Source of the DNA: Augochlora pura
Taxonomy: Eukaryota; Arthropoda; Insecta; Hymenoptera; Halictidae
Length of the DNA stretch: 64,000 bases
Direction of reading: 5' to 3'
Assembly: GCF_028453695.1 (NCBI RefSeq)
Contig: NC_135774.1
Location: 3,472,001-3,536,000 of the forward strand
Shown: positions 11,470-22,464 of the stretch, piece after piece
Position numbering within the stretch: the stretch's first letter is position 1
Layout of the letters: every line of letters begins with the position of its first letter
The notes under the pieces: generated by a model
Told to the model about the DNA's origin: nothing
Seen by the model: the letters and a program-made list of their open reading frames with translations, nothing else
The model's database searches: none
Made by a program: the position numbers and the translations under genes

Positions 11470-12246
11470 ACTACTGCCAACCGCCGCGTCTAAACACCCA
11501 CGAAACGCGCTACCGCTCTGCTACCAGAGGTTCTCCTCGCCAATGCTAGATACGCTACTCCCGATATCAAAGGCTCTCCGCGCTCTATACTCTATACACT
11601 CTATACTCTTATACTCTTATGCCCCTATACCTATACTTTGCGCATCGCAGAGTAACGTCCGGCGACTCGACGACGACCACTCGTCCGCCCCACCCTTTCA
11701 TTTCCTTTCTTTATTATTAAACAGTTAGTTACTTCCCGATACAAGCAAGATCAGTCTAAACTAAATCCGATAGAGAAATTCGACGGTCATCGGCGACGAT
11801 GTCACAGTTTCCCGAGCCTCGCCGAGGACGCGCGGCGCACCGTTACCTTGGTCGTTTGTTTCTCGTCTTTCTTTCGGTGGCTCGACACGCGACCGTTGGT
11901 CGAACGTAGGCGAAGCATACCGGCGGTGCGTCACGAGCGAATGTAACGATCGTTTGAAACGTTCTCTTTGATCCCACGACACGAGGAGGCAAAAAAATTA
12001 CTTTCTTCTGTCGGAGGTCTGCCCGTTTCTCCCGATGACCACCGGGGCTCCCCGACAGGAAAAAATTCCATTAGAGTGCCAATAACCAGCGAGTGCCCGT
12101 GCGCGCGCGCGCGAATGAGCGCGAGCCGTGCGCCAAGTTTGACGATTAATTATCGTCGGAGCGACGCGTGTTTGATGTCGAAGGAAACGTTAACGTGGTC
12201 CCGATTGATCGGTTAATTTAAAGGGACGGTAAGACGATAGGAACGG
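11470..12246. other. Gene-free stretch
   Basis: Nothing codes convincingly here. An irregular CTCTATACTCTTATA-type short tandem repeat lies at about 11584-11630. The rest is unique sequence with short overlapping frames on both strands. Confidence 0.5.
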
Positions 12247-12302
12247 GACGGTGGACGGCAGACGGCAGAAGGCAGACGGCGGACGACAGACAGCGGACAG
12301 TA
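12247..12302 (+). repeat. 7-bp minisatellite, 8 units
   Basis: Eight in-phase units of consensus GACGGCA (variants GACGGTG, GAAGGCA, GACGGCG, GACGACA, GACAGCG, GACAGTA) occupy 12247-12302. It is followed within about 130 bp by a (GAGTGC)n run, three copies of GGTTGG (about 12429-12446) and GGGGATC(G)n repeats near 12526-12560, making a compound G-rich, quadruplex-prone block. Confidence 0.85.
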
Positions 12303-13894
12303 GGGAGAACGGGGAGAGAACGGGGGGAGGACAGAGGGAGGACGAGGGTGGATAGCCGTACACAGAAGTGGACAGAGCCGGACTGGAGCGAAGGGGAAGA
12401 GTTACACCGAGTGCGAGTGCGAGTGCGAGGTTGGGGTTGGGGTTGGGGCGATGTGCGGCTGGTGCCGGAGGTGCAGGAGGTGCAGGAGGCGGGTGCGGAG
12501 GGGTACGGGGAGGGATCGAGAAATCGGAGGATCGGGGATCGGGGGATCGGGGGATCGGGGGGGGAAACGACAGCCCGCGGGGTTCTTCGTTCGAAGGTAA
12601 AACGCGAGGGGGTTGGCGGCGAGAGGAAGAGAGCGCGCGGTACGAGCCAAAGCAAAGACTGAGTCTGTTTCGCACAGTTCCCTTCTGCTCCCTTTCCCTT
12701 CTGTTCGCCTCGACGAGCTACGACAGCTCTTTCATCCGCGGATGATTACCCACTGCTGTTCGTTCCTCTAAACAGACTCATCCTCCTTCCCTTTTTCGAT
12801 TCCGCTTCGAGACTACTTACACGAATGAACCACAATTTGTCGTTGCTTACCCGTTCGAATCGATGCGGTACGCGTCAACGGTTCGGCGTGTGCCGATCTC
12901 GATCCCGGTCTCGATCTCGGTCGCGGACCGAGCCGGTTCGAGCCGCGGTCAAAGATCGCCGCTGATAACGAGAGAACGAGTTCGTCGGTAATGGGATTAC
13001 GAAGGGAGCCTTTGTAATCGTTGAGGAGAGCTTCCGTAGGCTGCCGCTTCCGGTTCGCTTCCGGTCGGTCCCGGCGTTTACGTCACCTCGTTTCGCTACC
13101 TAGTCACAATTATACGCCGGCGGGAATAACATTTACTCGGCGGAGCCGCGCACGAGTATCGTGGACTTGACACATATCACTTGGTCGCGTGACTTGCCTG
13201 GTTCTTGGTGGCATCGTCTCGCGACGGCAGCTTAAACTTGTTTGAAACTTTGCGTCGCGTCGCGTTTCGCCTCGTCCTGTCCCTTCTTCTGTCTCGTCTC
13301 GTCTCGTCTACTCTCGTCTCGTCTGGCTTGATCCAGTTTCAGTCCAGCGCAGCGAGATACACTCGGTTGCACGCCGCGTCCCGCTCGTCCAAATTCTTGG
13401 TTACGATTGAGGTCGACTCTGACCTAAAATGGTTAGGTCGTCGAATGCCGGGCAAACGGAGGGAACAAAGGTAGAAGTCGATAAGACGGTAAAAGCGAAG
13501 CGGCGAAAGAGGAAGGGGATGCAAAATTCGCGCTTTTCGCGGACGGCAAAAGTTTTCTTCTCGAATTAACGGGCGAGACGGGAGAAGCAATGTAAACCGA
13601 GATTATTATAATCTCCGCGAGGCTCGACGGCGGTAACATTAAACGAAAACACGCGTCCTTTGTTTCGCGTTTCGCAATCCGTACTGGCTGGCTGCTGGGC
13701 GGGTTGTACAGGTGCGGGGCACAGGTACAGGGGGACCGGTGGAGAAGTTGAAAGAATGCGAGGAAAGAGCTGCCATCCGGGAGAGGAGAGTTTGCCGGCG
13801 ACTTTTCGATGCGGTTTCTCCCGCAACGAAATCTGGACGAGGATTAACTCGAAAGTTCCGCGATAATAGCGCGACGGAAGAAAAACTACAGCCG

Positions 13895-13933
<39 letters not shown>

Positions 13934-14220
13934 AGAGTTCGTTTCGCGCCACTTTGGTTACGAGTCACGAACAACGACGAACAAAAATGGACGCTCTCTG
14001 GCTGCAGGGTGTAGGATGTGCAAGGGGTAAACGCGGCGAGTCCTCGGCTCCCCGTCTTCGCGGACGGCGCGTCGTTTCAGGTCGGGAAATCGGAACGGAG
14101 GCTCGCAAATCCTCGAGGACCGGTTCCCGGTTGTTTCCATGGAACGGTCTGGCCGCGAACCGCGAGTCTCGGTGCGGCGCGGGCCGCGGGCCGCGGGCCA
14201 CGAGCACCTCCGCGCGCTCA
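12303..14220. other. Gene-free stretch with G-rich and GTCTC repeats
   Basis: No gene is supported. It contains G-rich simple sequence (12303-12600), a (GTCTC)n pentamer array at about 13291-13324, and a pure (GA)14 at 13899-13927. Frames here are Arg/Ser/Pro-rich and overlap on both strands. Confidence 0.5.
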
Positions 14221-14420
14221 TCGTCGTCCCGCTTAATCCCGGGGCTATTTATTCGCATAATAATAATAGTAACGCCGTTGGAACGTTTTCAAGAATTATT
14301 GCTGTCCTTGCCGCCCACGATAAATGAGTCCGGAGGATTAGCTAAACAGTGGCTCAAAAATGTTATTATATAGCGGCATGAATATTCATCGGGTCGCGAG
14401 CGCGCGCCGAGTTGCTTTTA
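14221..14420. other. ORF-poor AT-richer island, possible regulatory element
   Basis: The segment carries TATTTATTCGCATAATAATA, GAATTATTG and ATGTTATTATAT strings between CpG-dense flanks, with no simple repeat. Clusters of A/T homeodomain-type cores in otherwise GC-rich DNA are common in insect developmental enhancers. That interpretation is inference; cross-species conservation would decide. Confidence 0.25.
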
Positions 14421-15167
14421 AAACGCTTCACCTCTCTGGTTCCTCTTTTATTTCGCCAACGCGAGACCCCGCGATTCGATGCCGCTGCCGAATACGTGCG
14501 CCGACGGTGTGCGTGTCCTTCTTTCTCCGTCGCGAGCGAGTCCCGATGGTTTCCGCTCGGCGCGATATACCAACCCACCACGGACCCGAAATATCGATTC
14601 CCCGGCAGCCGAATCTTGGCCGAGCGAAAATTACGAAGCGTTTCTCTTCTTGTAAAACAGCGCCGCGATAATTGGTAGACCGAATCCAAAGCCGGCGAGA
14701 AGGATGGTCAATAACGGAGAGCACGTAGAAGGCGGGGCCAGTCTTCTTACAGTTAGATCCATCGCCGACGATTGACATTCGGCCGAGACCCACGTATAGT
14801 CCGGCATACGAATGCGAGAGAGCGGAGCCGAAGGAAGAACGAATTAATACGACTCGACTGATTCGAGCTTCTACTTCCGACCGTTTTTACCCCATAGATC
14901 TCCCAGTGATCTTCCAAAATCGCGTCGAGTAAAAGCTCGAAAGAGGTCGGTATGTTCATCGACGTTTCTCGCGCACGTTTCATATTTAACAATTCAACGG
15001 ATTCGTCGAGTTTAATCTGCTATCGGCTCTATGTGTCCAGGTGCCACGCACGATTGCCTTCCGCCGACGCGTAGGCCGCGAATCGATCTGAATAACGAAC
15101 CAATAACGAGCGGTCGCACTTCCGCCGAAGGTGGGTCAATTAACAGTTGCATCGGTCTGCCGTTTCA
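14421..15167. other. Gene-free stretch
   Basis: Unique sequence with no simple repeats of note and only short overlapping frames. I see no splice-bounded exon or known protein. Confidence 0.5.
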
Positions 15168-15204
15168 CTCCCTCGGCTGAATTCGTACTCTGAATTCGAG
15201 GGAG
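15168..15204. other. 13-bp stem-loop containing paired EcoRI palindromes
   Basis: CTCCCTC (15168-15174) pairs with GAGGGAG (15198-15204), and GAATTC (15179-15184) with GAATTC (15192-15197), around a 7-nt loop and a 4-nt bulge (GGCT). The repeat is exact; function is unknown. Confidence 0.55.
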
Positions 15205-17580
15205 GTCCAGAGGGCTTTCCCTTGTCGGGAGATCGGGAAAACTTTGCTCGATCGCGGCCGCTCGTTCGCGACACGAGTCGGGAGACACCGAGACGCGAGA
15301 GCGTGTTCTTCGAATGGCTCGCTAAACCGTGAATCGAGGCTCGGTTTCGATTGGCTTCGATTGGCTTCCATTGGCTTCCGGTCGCTCCGAGCGCGAGCCG
15401 GCGTCGAGACACGCGGACGAAGCGTCGAAGCGTCGCGAGTCGGATCGAGAACGGGTAGGGCGGAAGCGATGGATCGGACAGAAGCGGCAAAGACGGTCCA
15501 ACCGGCTCGATAACGCGATAAGGCGAGGTTAAACCCATGTTTGGCGGGCAGGTTATAGGTTAAACGGTGAGCTAGGGGGTGCAACAGGTCGCGTGAACTT
15601 GGGTGAATTTTCTGTTCCAGAGCGCGCAGTCTGGCCCTCTCTTGCTTGCATCCCGTTCCCCCCTCTCGGTCCTCCTCTCGGTCCCCTGCCCTTGCCCCTC
15701 GACAACCCCGTGGCGTCGGTGCCGCCGCCGCCACCGCCACTGGCATCGTCACCGCCACTGCCACCGCCACCGCCGCCGCCACTGCCGCCTTCGTCGAACA
15801 ACCCCCGATTCCTCCGTTCCCTTTGCACTTTCCTCCCGCTTCAGTCACCGCCACCGCCGCCGCCACCGCCACTGTTACCGTTACCGCCACCGCCACCGTT
15901 CCACCGTCTCTCGCTCGCGCCCGCTCGCTCTGTGTTTTACTTGGCCTCTCCGTTCCACCCAGCCGCGCTCTCTCTCTCCCACTCTCTCTCTCTCTCTCTC
16001 CCTCACTCTCCCTCTCGGTGCTATGCCGTCATTAGTCAATGTCGACGCTCGTAGCACGTGGAGTCCCGCAGAATGCACCATCTGTTTGATATCCTTCTGT
16101 ATCTCCGCTACAAATCCGGGCTACGGATTTCCTGTCGCGAAGTCACGGTTGTTCGCTTTCTCGTGTACATACTTCTGTCGTTCCTATTCCGATTTCGCAT
16201 TGGTAATTTCCATAGGGATTGGCCCCCGCCGATCGAAACATTTCGTCGCGCCTCCCTTTGCCTCGCGTGCGCCGCCTCGACGGTGTATGCGTGTGTGCAG
16301 GTGTGCGCGAGCGCGCGCAAGGCACCCGCAATCGCCGTTGTTCCTTCTGTGGCTTCTGTTTCCGGTGCCCGCGAGCGCACCGAGGCTTCGGAGACCGAGG
16401 CAAGAGCATCGGCCGAGAAAAGCGAGAGAGAGGGAGAGAGAGAGAGAGAGAGGCTGACAGACGGCCCGCGTAACGGTCGCGCTTGAAAAAAAATGGGGAA
16501 CCCGCGAGCGCGCACAAGTGTCGAACGGCGCGAAGGGCGAGAGCGGCGAAGAAAGGGTTGCCGGCGAAGGACCGCGGAATTTAACCAACCCTTGCCCTCG
16601 CCCCGGCGAACAAAGCTTGATTTATTGTAATGAGTTTGCAGAAGTTAAGAGGTCTGTCCCCCACCCCCACCTCCACCCGACACCACCCCGCTCCCCACCC
16701 CCCTCCCCCACTCCCCCGTTCGGACTTCTCTGGCCGCTTAGCTCGATATTCGGACTGGTGTGCGGTTTGATGGGGATCCTCGGATCAACCCCCGTCATAA
16801 ACCCTTCTTAGCACCGACCACCCTCGTATCCCCCTGTGAAATATGCATGAACCTTCTGCATACTGATTGCGTTATTTGTTTCACCTAGTCGAAGGAAAGG
16901 CGTGCCGGGCTCTGTTCGCCGATCTCCGATCTCCGCTCTCCGTTCTCTTCTGCTCTCTGTCCGGCGTATCCTATTGGTTTCGGCGCGCGTATAGGTACAC
17001 GTCTCCGACCCGATTGCCCGACGCGGACGTTTCGATCGGTGTGTTCGGCACCGCGGGGAAACATCTTTGTGCCGACCGTGTTTCACCGCGATTAGGTTTT
17101 GGACACACGAGCAGGAAATGGGACGCGATAGACCGATTTACGTTGGGTGCCGTGTCTTCCGCCGGACCGGCTTGAAAGAAACGAAACACGGAGGCGAAAC
17201 CGAAGAATAATACAGCGCGCGGCGTTCGTGTTCTTTCGCGTAGCCCGGTGAAATTCGTTTTCGGGCTGGATTTTCTCCCGAAAACGTTCGATTCATTGAG
17301 AACTGACGGGGGAGCCATAATTCCCGTCTCGGTTTGACATTAATGCCTCCCCTACTTCGTGCTCGGCAGATAGGCGAGGGGGTTAAGCTCGCTGCGACAT
17401 ATTTATGGAGAGGACGAGATGTTATCGGGCACGAGGACCCTGGGTTTGTCCGATCGCGCTGCGAAATCCGCCCTTCCTACAATCTACTTCGCAATTATCG
17501 GGCGCGACGTTAATATTTGAACTGGGACTGTCGCGCCCGTCCCCTCTGCTCCCTCGCCACGATTCGTAAAGAAGCTGTAC
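15205..17580. other. Gene-free stretch with CCGCCA repeats
   Basis: CCGCCA/CCACTG-type simple sequence fills about 15718-15792 and 15846-15900, a CT tract lies at about 15968-16012 and a GA tract at 16424-16452. These explain the His/Arg- and Pro-rich frames of up to 284 codons. A short ORF-poor island at about 17317-17425 has ATTAATGCC and CATATTTATGGAG (Cad/Abd-B-like TTTATGG) and may be regulatory. No gene is supported. Confidence 0.5.
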
Positions 17581-17646
17581 GATTGCCTCGCGATTGTTCC
17601 ACGATTGTTCCGCGATTGTTCCGCGACCGTTCCGCGTTTGTGCCGC
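17581..17646 (+). repeat. 11-bp minisatellite, 6 units
   Basis: Six in-phase units of consensus GATTGTTCCGC (first GATTGCCTCGC, later GACCGTTCCGC and GTTTGTGCCGC) span 17581-17646, with a decayed seventh beginning GATTCACC. A weakly similar unit in reverse orientation (GCGGAACAGTT) occurs near 7517-7552. Confidence 0.85.
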
Positions 17647-19715
17647 GATTCACCGGGACCCGTGCGTCAAAGGGATCGCATTCTGGAATAAAGAAACAAG
17701 AAAAAAAAAGTCGGGAAAAAGGAAACGAATGAATGACGGCGGACGGGCTGTAGCCGGACGATCAGCGACCGGCGACTATCGACTAACAACGAGAGGCAGC
17801 CCCGCCGACGGAGAGACGGAGACGCAAAGTCGGAGAAGGAGACGGTGACGACGAGCGCGATGGGGCAGAGCGGGTCGAGGTGCGTGTAAATTAAAGGCGT
17901 CATAGATTTTCGCGGTAGCCCGCAGGATCAGGGCCTTAGATTTGCGTCCGGCAGATTACCCCGGGGGTGAAATGGGACAATGGGCGTTAGTCTGGGCCGA
18001 CGGCGTATAAATAAGGATCCCCAGGAAGCTTCTGGGGGTAAGGGGACAGCAGGCAGAGGAGATCCTCGCTTGGTAGCGACGTGGTAGCCGAGTAGAAAGC
18101 CCGGCTAGTGCTGAGACCGGTCGGCCGTCCATCTTGGCCGTCGCCGTGGCGGTCCTTATCTGCACTCACAGCTCCGCTGCTAGACGTCCGGTGATCTAGG
18201 GCACTTCTCCTCTCCCCACCCCTTACTCTCTCTCTCTCTCTCTTACTTACTCTCTCTCCCTTCTTCCCTCTCTTCTCTCTCGCGTTCTACGTCGGTCCCT
18301 CTATCGGTCCGTCTCTCTGCAACTTTTTCCACTGGACGCGAAAGAAAAGATACTCTCTCTCCCACGGTTTCTTCTCGATTTGAGTTTACGTCTTTGCCCC
18401 GTCGGCCTCGTTTACGCGGCGTAACGCAATCAATGGGGGGATAGAAAGGAGAATTATAAACGCGACACGGAACGCGAGGGGTTGTTTGTGGAGCACGGCG
18501 CTGGGAAAAGGAGGTTTCCATTCCTCTCGGGCGAGGGCATAACGGAGTCCCGTCACACAGTTGTCTGTGCATATCGGATGAACGACTTTCCATAGGATCT
18601 CGGTTTGGATCTCGTGAAACGTTAATCGCGGTAGCACATACTTATTGCGCCCTGCCGACACGTAGGCTCGTCCTCTGCGAGGCTGTTCGCGCCTCCGTCC
18701 TCTTCCCTCTTATCTTCTCTCTTTCTCTCTATTCCTGTTTCCATTCCCTGCCCTTCCTCTGCCGCGTCTGTCCCTCTCGTTTGAAGAAGAGAGCGAAACG
18801 TTAAATATTGGAACCACCCGTTTGGAATTATGGAGGAGAAAGGTCGCGCGTGAACGTCCGAAAGTCGGTGTGGGAATAGCTGCGCGAAGTAAAGCAGAGA
18901 CGACACAGGGCCGAGGGATGCGGTCCGGGTTCGACGGAGAAACGGTGGACCATGGGGGTGACGCATCGTGTAACGGAACTTGTATTTTCCTTGGATATCA
19001 TCGGGCAAAATTGGTCGTCGATATTTCGTGCTACGGCTTCATTAAATGTTTAATCAGTGGTCGTGATGTAAAGAAATTCAAAGGAATGGACTTTACATTG
19101 GATTTAATTGAAGATGAGTGTTTCGATAATTCCGATATATTTTAGATAATTATTAACTAAATACCCTAGTATTTCGACGATTTGCCGATGACACCGCAGA
19201 AAATAGGCGTCTCGTTCCACCGTGTGACGAGGAGACGGTTGGAAGGAGGTCGCGAGAGGGTGCAAGGGTCTTAAGAAAAGCGGTCTGCGCGAAGTATCTC
19301 GAAGATTCCAAGTTCGCAGAATGTTCGAAGGGACGAAGACGGTGCGGCGACGGGCAAGGGCGCCAGACGCAATTCGACCGTAGTCGTTTAACGCTCCCAA
19401 TTAAATGACCAAGATATTTCTGCCGGCGTTGGATCGGTTGACGCGACAGAGGGCGCGCCGCGGTCCGCGGCGTTGCCTCTCCCGCCCCCTGCGTGTGCAT
19501 CTCTCGAGAAACGAAAAACTCTATCTCTCGAATCCCCAATTTCGCAATTTCTCGCGCATCAACCGTGACGAGAGAGAGAGAGAGAGAGAGAGTTTAGCCG
19601 TGGTCGAGTTGTCGAGAGTCGAGAAATCTTTGTCGATGGTTGCGCGGTTGCACGTGGAGCGGTTCGAAACTTCGGAAAAATCAATCCCGCCGGGGTTTCG
19701 CGAAACGCCAGTGTC
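17647..19715. other. Gene-free stretch, weak promoter-like and exon-like signals
   Basis: A TATAAATAAG string at about 18006-18015 is followed by a near-palindrome CCCCAGGAAGCTTCTGGGG (18019-18037); a promoter is possible but unsupported. A (CT)n-rich tract runs from about 18223 to 18285. At 18918-19145 a 75-codon ATG frame ends in an unusually non-repetitive acidic tail (DLIEDECFDNSDIF) in AT-richer DNA; I recognise no family. (GA)11 is at 19570-19592. Confidence 0.4.
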
Positions 19716-19745
19716 AGTGCAATTCATTTGCATGGGAATTGCACT
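19716..19745. other. Perfect 10-bp inverted repeat with octamer loop
   Basis: AGTGCAATTC (19716-19725) and GAATTGCACT (19736-19745) are exact reverse complements around the loop ATTTGCATGG, which contains the POU octamer ATTTGCAT. CGCC (19706-19709) and GGCG (19747-19750) add four outer pairs. The 3' arm reads AATTGCACT, which contains the ATTGCAC seed of the miR-25/92 family. The rest of that mature sequence is not present, so identity with miR-92 is not supported. Confidence 0.55.
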
Positions 19746-21370
19746 CGGCGGAGATGGCTGCAGCCCGGTATCGATTTTAAGTGGACCGGCAGGCTGTCCC
19801 GTCAGCCTGCTGTCTCGTCTTCCCTTGGACAGAAGCTACTCGAGGACGCGCAAGCGCCGCTGCGAAAACTTCTCTCGTGGAAAGTTCACGGAACCTCTAA
19901 ACTCGCCGAGGCCGAACAGAGAGACCCCGACCCGCTTCGATTCCGCGTTCCGCCCTTTCGCCGATGCGGACTCGCAATTATCGAGCCGCGTGCAGAGCAG
20001 ATTCCCGAGCCGACGAGAAACGCTAACGCTTTCGCAGTTTGTTCCGCGGCCACTGCGAAACGCTGCCGAAACGCCGGCGACGCGACACGGTCGCCGCTGA
20101 TAGGTCGACGTAATCTGTACGGCGCGCCGTACGGGAGATACCTTCTTTTCGTTGCCGGTCGAGCTGCATTAAAAGAGAATGAATGTTTCGCGTTGCGAAG
20201 GGAGTTTGGAATTGTACGCGAGTTTGAAAGTAGCTCGGGGAAACGCGCGGGGATTGGCGGATGGGTGAGATAGGTTAGGCATGAGTCGGATATCCCCTGT
20301 GGCCAGTACGTAAGGACAATAAGCCAAAAAGTTGGCAAGGCAAGCATGGCGGGAGCCGTTACCCGTTATGAAACTCAAGGGTGAAGTCAAGATTGTAATT
20401 AGCTGGCGCTAAGTTTCGAGGTTTCCCTTGTATTTGAATGCGATCTAGCTGGTCGGGAGAAGCCGGCTGGCTAACCGAACTATAGCTGGCTAGTGCTACC
20501 CGCCTCGCCCATCCTGGATCGTTCAGACGACTCCGTTTATATACTCGATACCGCTTGCGAGCGTTCCCTCGCCCCCTTTGCGCTCTCCCCCTTTCTCCTC
20601 CGCCCACCGCCTTCTTCGCGTCGCTTCTTCTCTTTTCTCCGAGGAGTGAAACAAGAAACCAGACGACGCGTCCTTTACCCCCCGTGACAATTTCGGAATT
20701 CCGAAATTTTCGCGTTGTCCTCCGGGATCCTAATCCGCGATGCGCCGGAAGGAGTCGAAAGGAATTCGAGAGAGAGAAGCGTGCTGGGGCGACGCGCGCG
20801 GCAACGAGCTCGATAACCCGGTGTTACGGCAATGAAAAGTGCGCGACCGCAAAAGCGCGGACTGACGCATAAACACGGTGTAGTTATGCGAACCTGCGAG
20901 TTGTACGAGCCGTGCAGGGCCGTGCAGGGACGAGCGTTCGCGAGGGGGGGTGGAACAAGGCGGGGCACCCCGAAACACGTACGGCAATTACAACGACCGT
21001 TCCGGAAAGTAGAGAGAGAGCTTCTGTCCCACGATTGTTATCTACACGTGTTGTTTATCGATTGTTTCGTTGTCTGGAGGCAACACGGGCAACTGGCGAC
21101 TGGCAACCGACAACGTATATCGTGGGGGTCGAAAAGCACGGCTGCCGGTAATTGCCGGCAACGAAAAGAGCCCCGACGTAGCTAACGATATCTTTGGTTT
21201 TTGGAACGGGGGACCTTTCGCGACTCGGGCTGCGAGGATACAGGCGTTGGCCGTGATTCGGTCTCGATATGTGATAGCGCCTTGATACATCTCTGGTCGT
21301 CGAAAAATTCCTGACGAGGCGAGACAGACAACGGCCTCGTCGAAAATATCGCATCGAATTTTTCAAATTC
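19746..21370. other. Gene-free stretch
   Basis: No gene is supported. At about 20399-20500 the motif AGCTGG/TAGCTGGC recurs four times within 100 bp in unique sequence. TGCCGG(21143-21148)-TAATTG-CCGGCA(21155-21160) is a small perfect stem-loop. Confidence 0.5.
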
Positions 21371-21530
21371 AATTTAATTCTATTTAATTCTATTTAATTC
21401 TATTTAATTCTATTTAATTCTATTTAATTTAATTTCATTTCACTTCATTTTACTTCATTTTATTTCATTTTATTTCATTTTATTTCCTTTTATTTCATTT
21501 TATTTCCTTTTATTTCATCTTATTTAATTC
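21371..21530 (+). repeat. 10-bp AT minisatellite, 16 in-phase units
   Basis: Sixteen consecutive 10-mers of consensus TATTTMATTY run without a phase slip. The first part is AATTTAATTC/TATTTAATTC (21371-21430), then CACTTCATTT and TACTTCATTT, then alternating TATTTCATTT and TATTTCCTTT up to TATTTCATCT. T-runs repeat at one helical turn, so the DNA may be intrinsically curved. No gene overlaps it. It is strikingly AT-rich against GC-rich flanks. Confidence 0.9.
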
Positions 21531-21936
21531 ACTTATATATACACTCGTTTCGAATTCCGCGATATCGTCAGCAGATATGTCTCTGTATGATCCCGCGATG
21601 AACGGCACCGATCCGCCGGAACACCGCGAACTCCGCGCGGGAAGCGAGCTCGTCGCGCTTTCCAAGCTACCAATTCCTCGGAGAAATCTTCTATCCGCGG
21701 CGTGCTACCCCGTCGAATTCGCCGGCAACAAATTTGTTCCGCATCGCGCGCGTCCTTCTAAAAAATTCGCTAGATGCATCGTCGCCCGGCGACGCGAGAA
21801 CAAAGATTCCCGGCGATTGGACGAAGTCGGGCGAGTCGTCGAACTTTGGATATCGCGGGTCGCCGCCGATTCGGCGGAGCGGCGAGTGGCTGGCAATTGG
21901 CTGGTAATTGTCGGACGATTCGATGGAAAGATAGTC

Positions 21937-21972
<36 letters not shown>

Positions 21973-22283
21973 GAGAGAGGGGGGCCTCGTCGACGACGGA
22001 GGCGGCGCGGCAACGAGGGATAAAAAATCGGTTCGGCGAAGGGTGGATTAAACTGCGGGAAGCTGCGGCGGTGGCGGCAAGAGAGCAGGAGAGACCCGGG
22101 GACGAGGAGATGCGTAGGACGGATGGACGAGCGAGCGCGTATTACGATCGGTGGTACGCCCGGTACGGTACACTCCGTTAACGCGCTGCCATTTTCGATA
22201 AGAGACGTTGCAAGGACGAGGCTGATCGCGCGCGACGCGTAGGCAAGCTGCTCGTAAAGTGTTTAGCCGAGGGGAAGCTGGCT
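21531..22283. other. Gene-free stretch
   Basis: GC-rich unique DNA with an interrupted (GA)n tract at 21937-21980. Frames are Arg/Glu-rich because they read through it. No gene is supported. Confidence 0.5.
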
Positions 22284-22371
22284 AGAGAGAGAAAGGAAGA
22301 GAGAGAGAGAGACACGCAGAGATAGTGTGTGAAAGAGAGAGAGAGGGAGGGAGAGAGAGAGAGAGAGAGAC
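22284..22371 (+). repeat. Compound (GA)n tract
   Basis: An 88-bp G/A tract with a short GACACGCAGAGATAGTGTGTG interruption. GAGAG runs are binding sites for GAGA-factor and CLAMP-type proteins in flies; whether that matters here is unknown. It lies 40 bp upstream of the stem-loop at 22411. Confidence 0.8.
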
Positions 22372-22410
22372 GAGGACTCGCCGCCGGAATGGTGTAGATG
22401 AGTTAAGCTA

Positions 22411-22464
22411 CACGAGGTCTGACGGTAGTAATTGAGTGCCGCTCTGTCTAGTTAGCACCTCGTG
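22411..22464 (+). ncRNA. Candidate stem-loop RNA, 16-bp stem
   Basis: CACGAGGT (22411-22418) pairs with ACCTCGTG (22457-22464); CTGAC (22419-22423) pairs with GTTAG (22451-22455, one G-U); TAG (22426-22428) pairs with CTA (22448-22450). There is one bulged C, a GG bulge and a 19-nt loop. It sits in a stretch lacking long frames (22190-22770). A competing small hairpin GTGTAG (22392-22397)/CTACAC (22408-22413) overlaps its 5' end. I recognise no known mature microRNA; the strand is arbitrary. Confidence 0.2.

Noticed and set aside
12429..12446. GGTTGG repeats as telomeric sequence
   Set aside because: Only three units, and not the TTAGG unit of insect telomeres; part of a compound G-rich block.
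18006..18015. TATAAATAAG as a core promoter
   Set aside because: No convincing initiator or downstream gene; TATA-like strings occur elsewhere (for example 34492, 61145) by chance.
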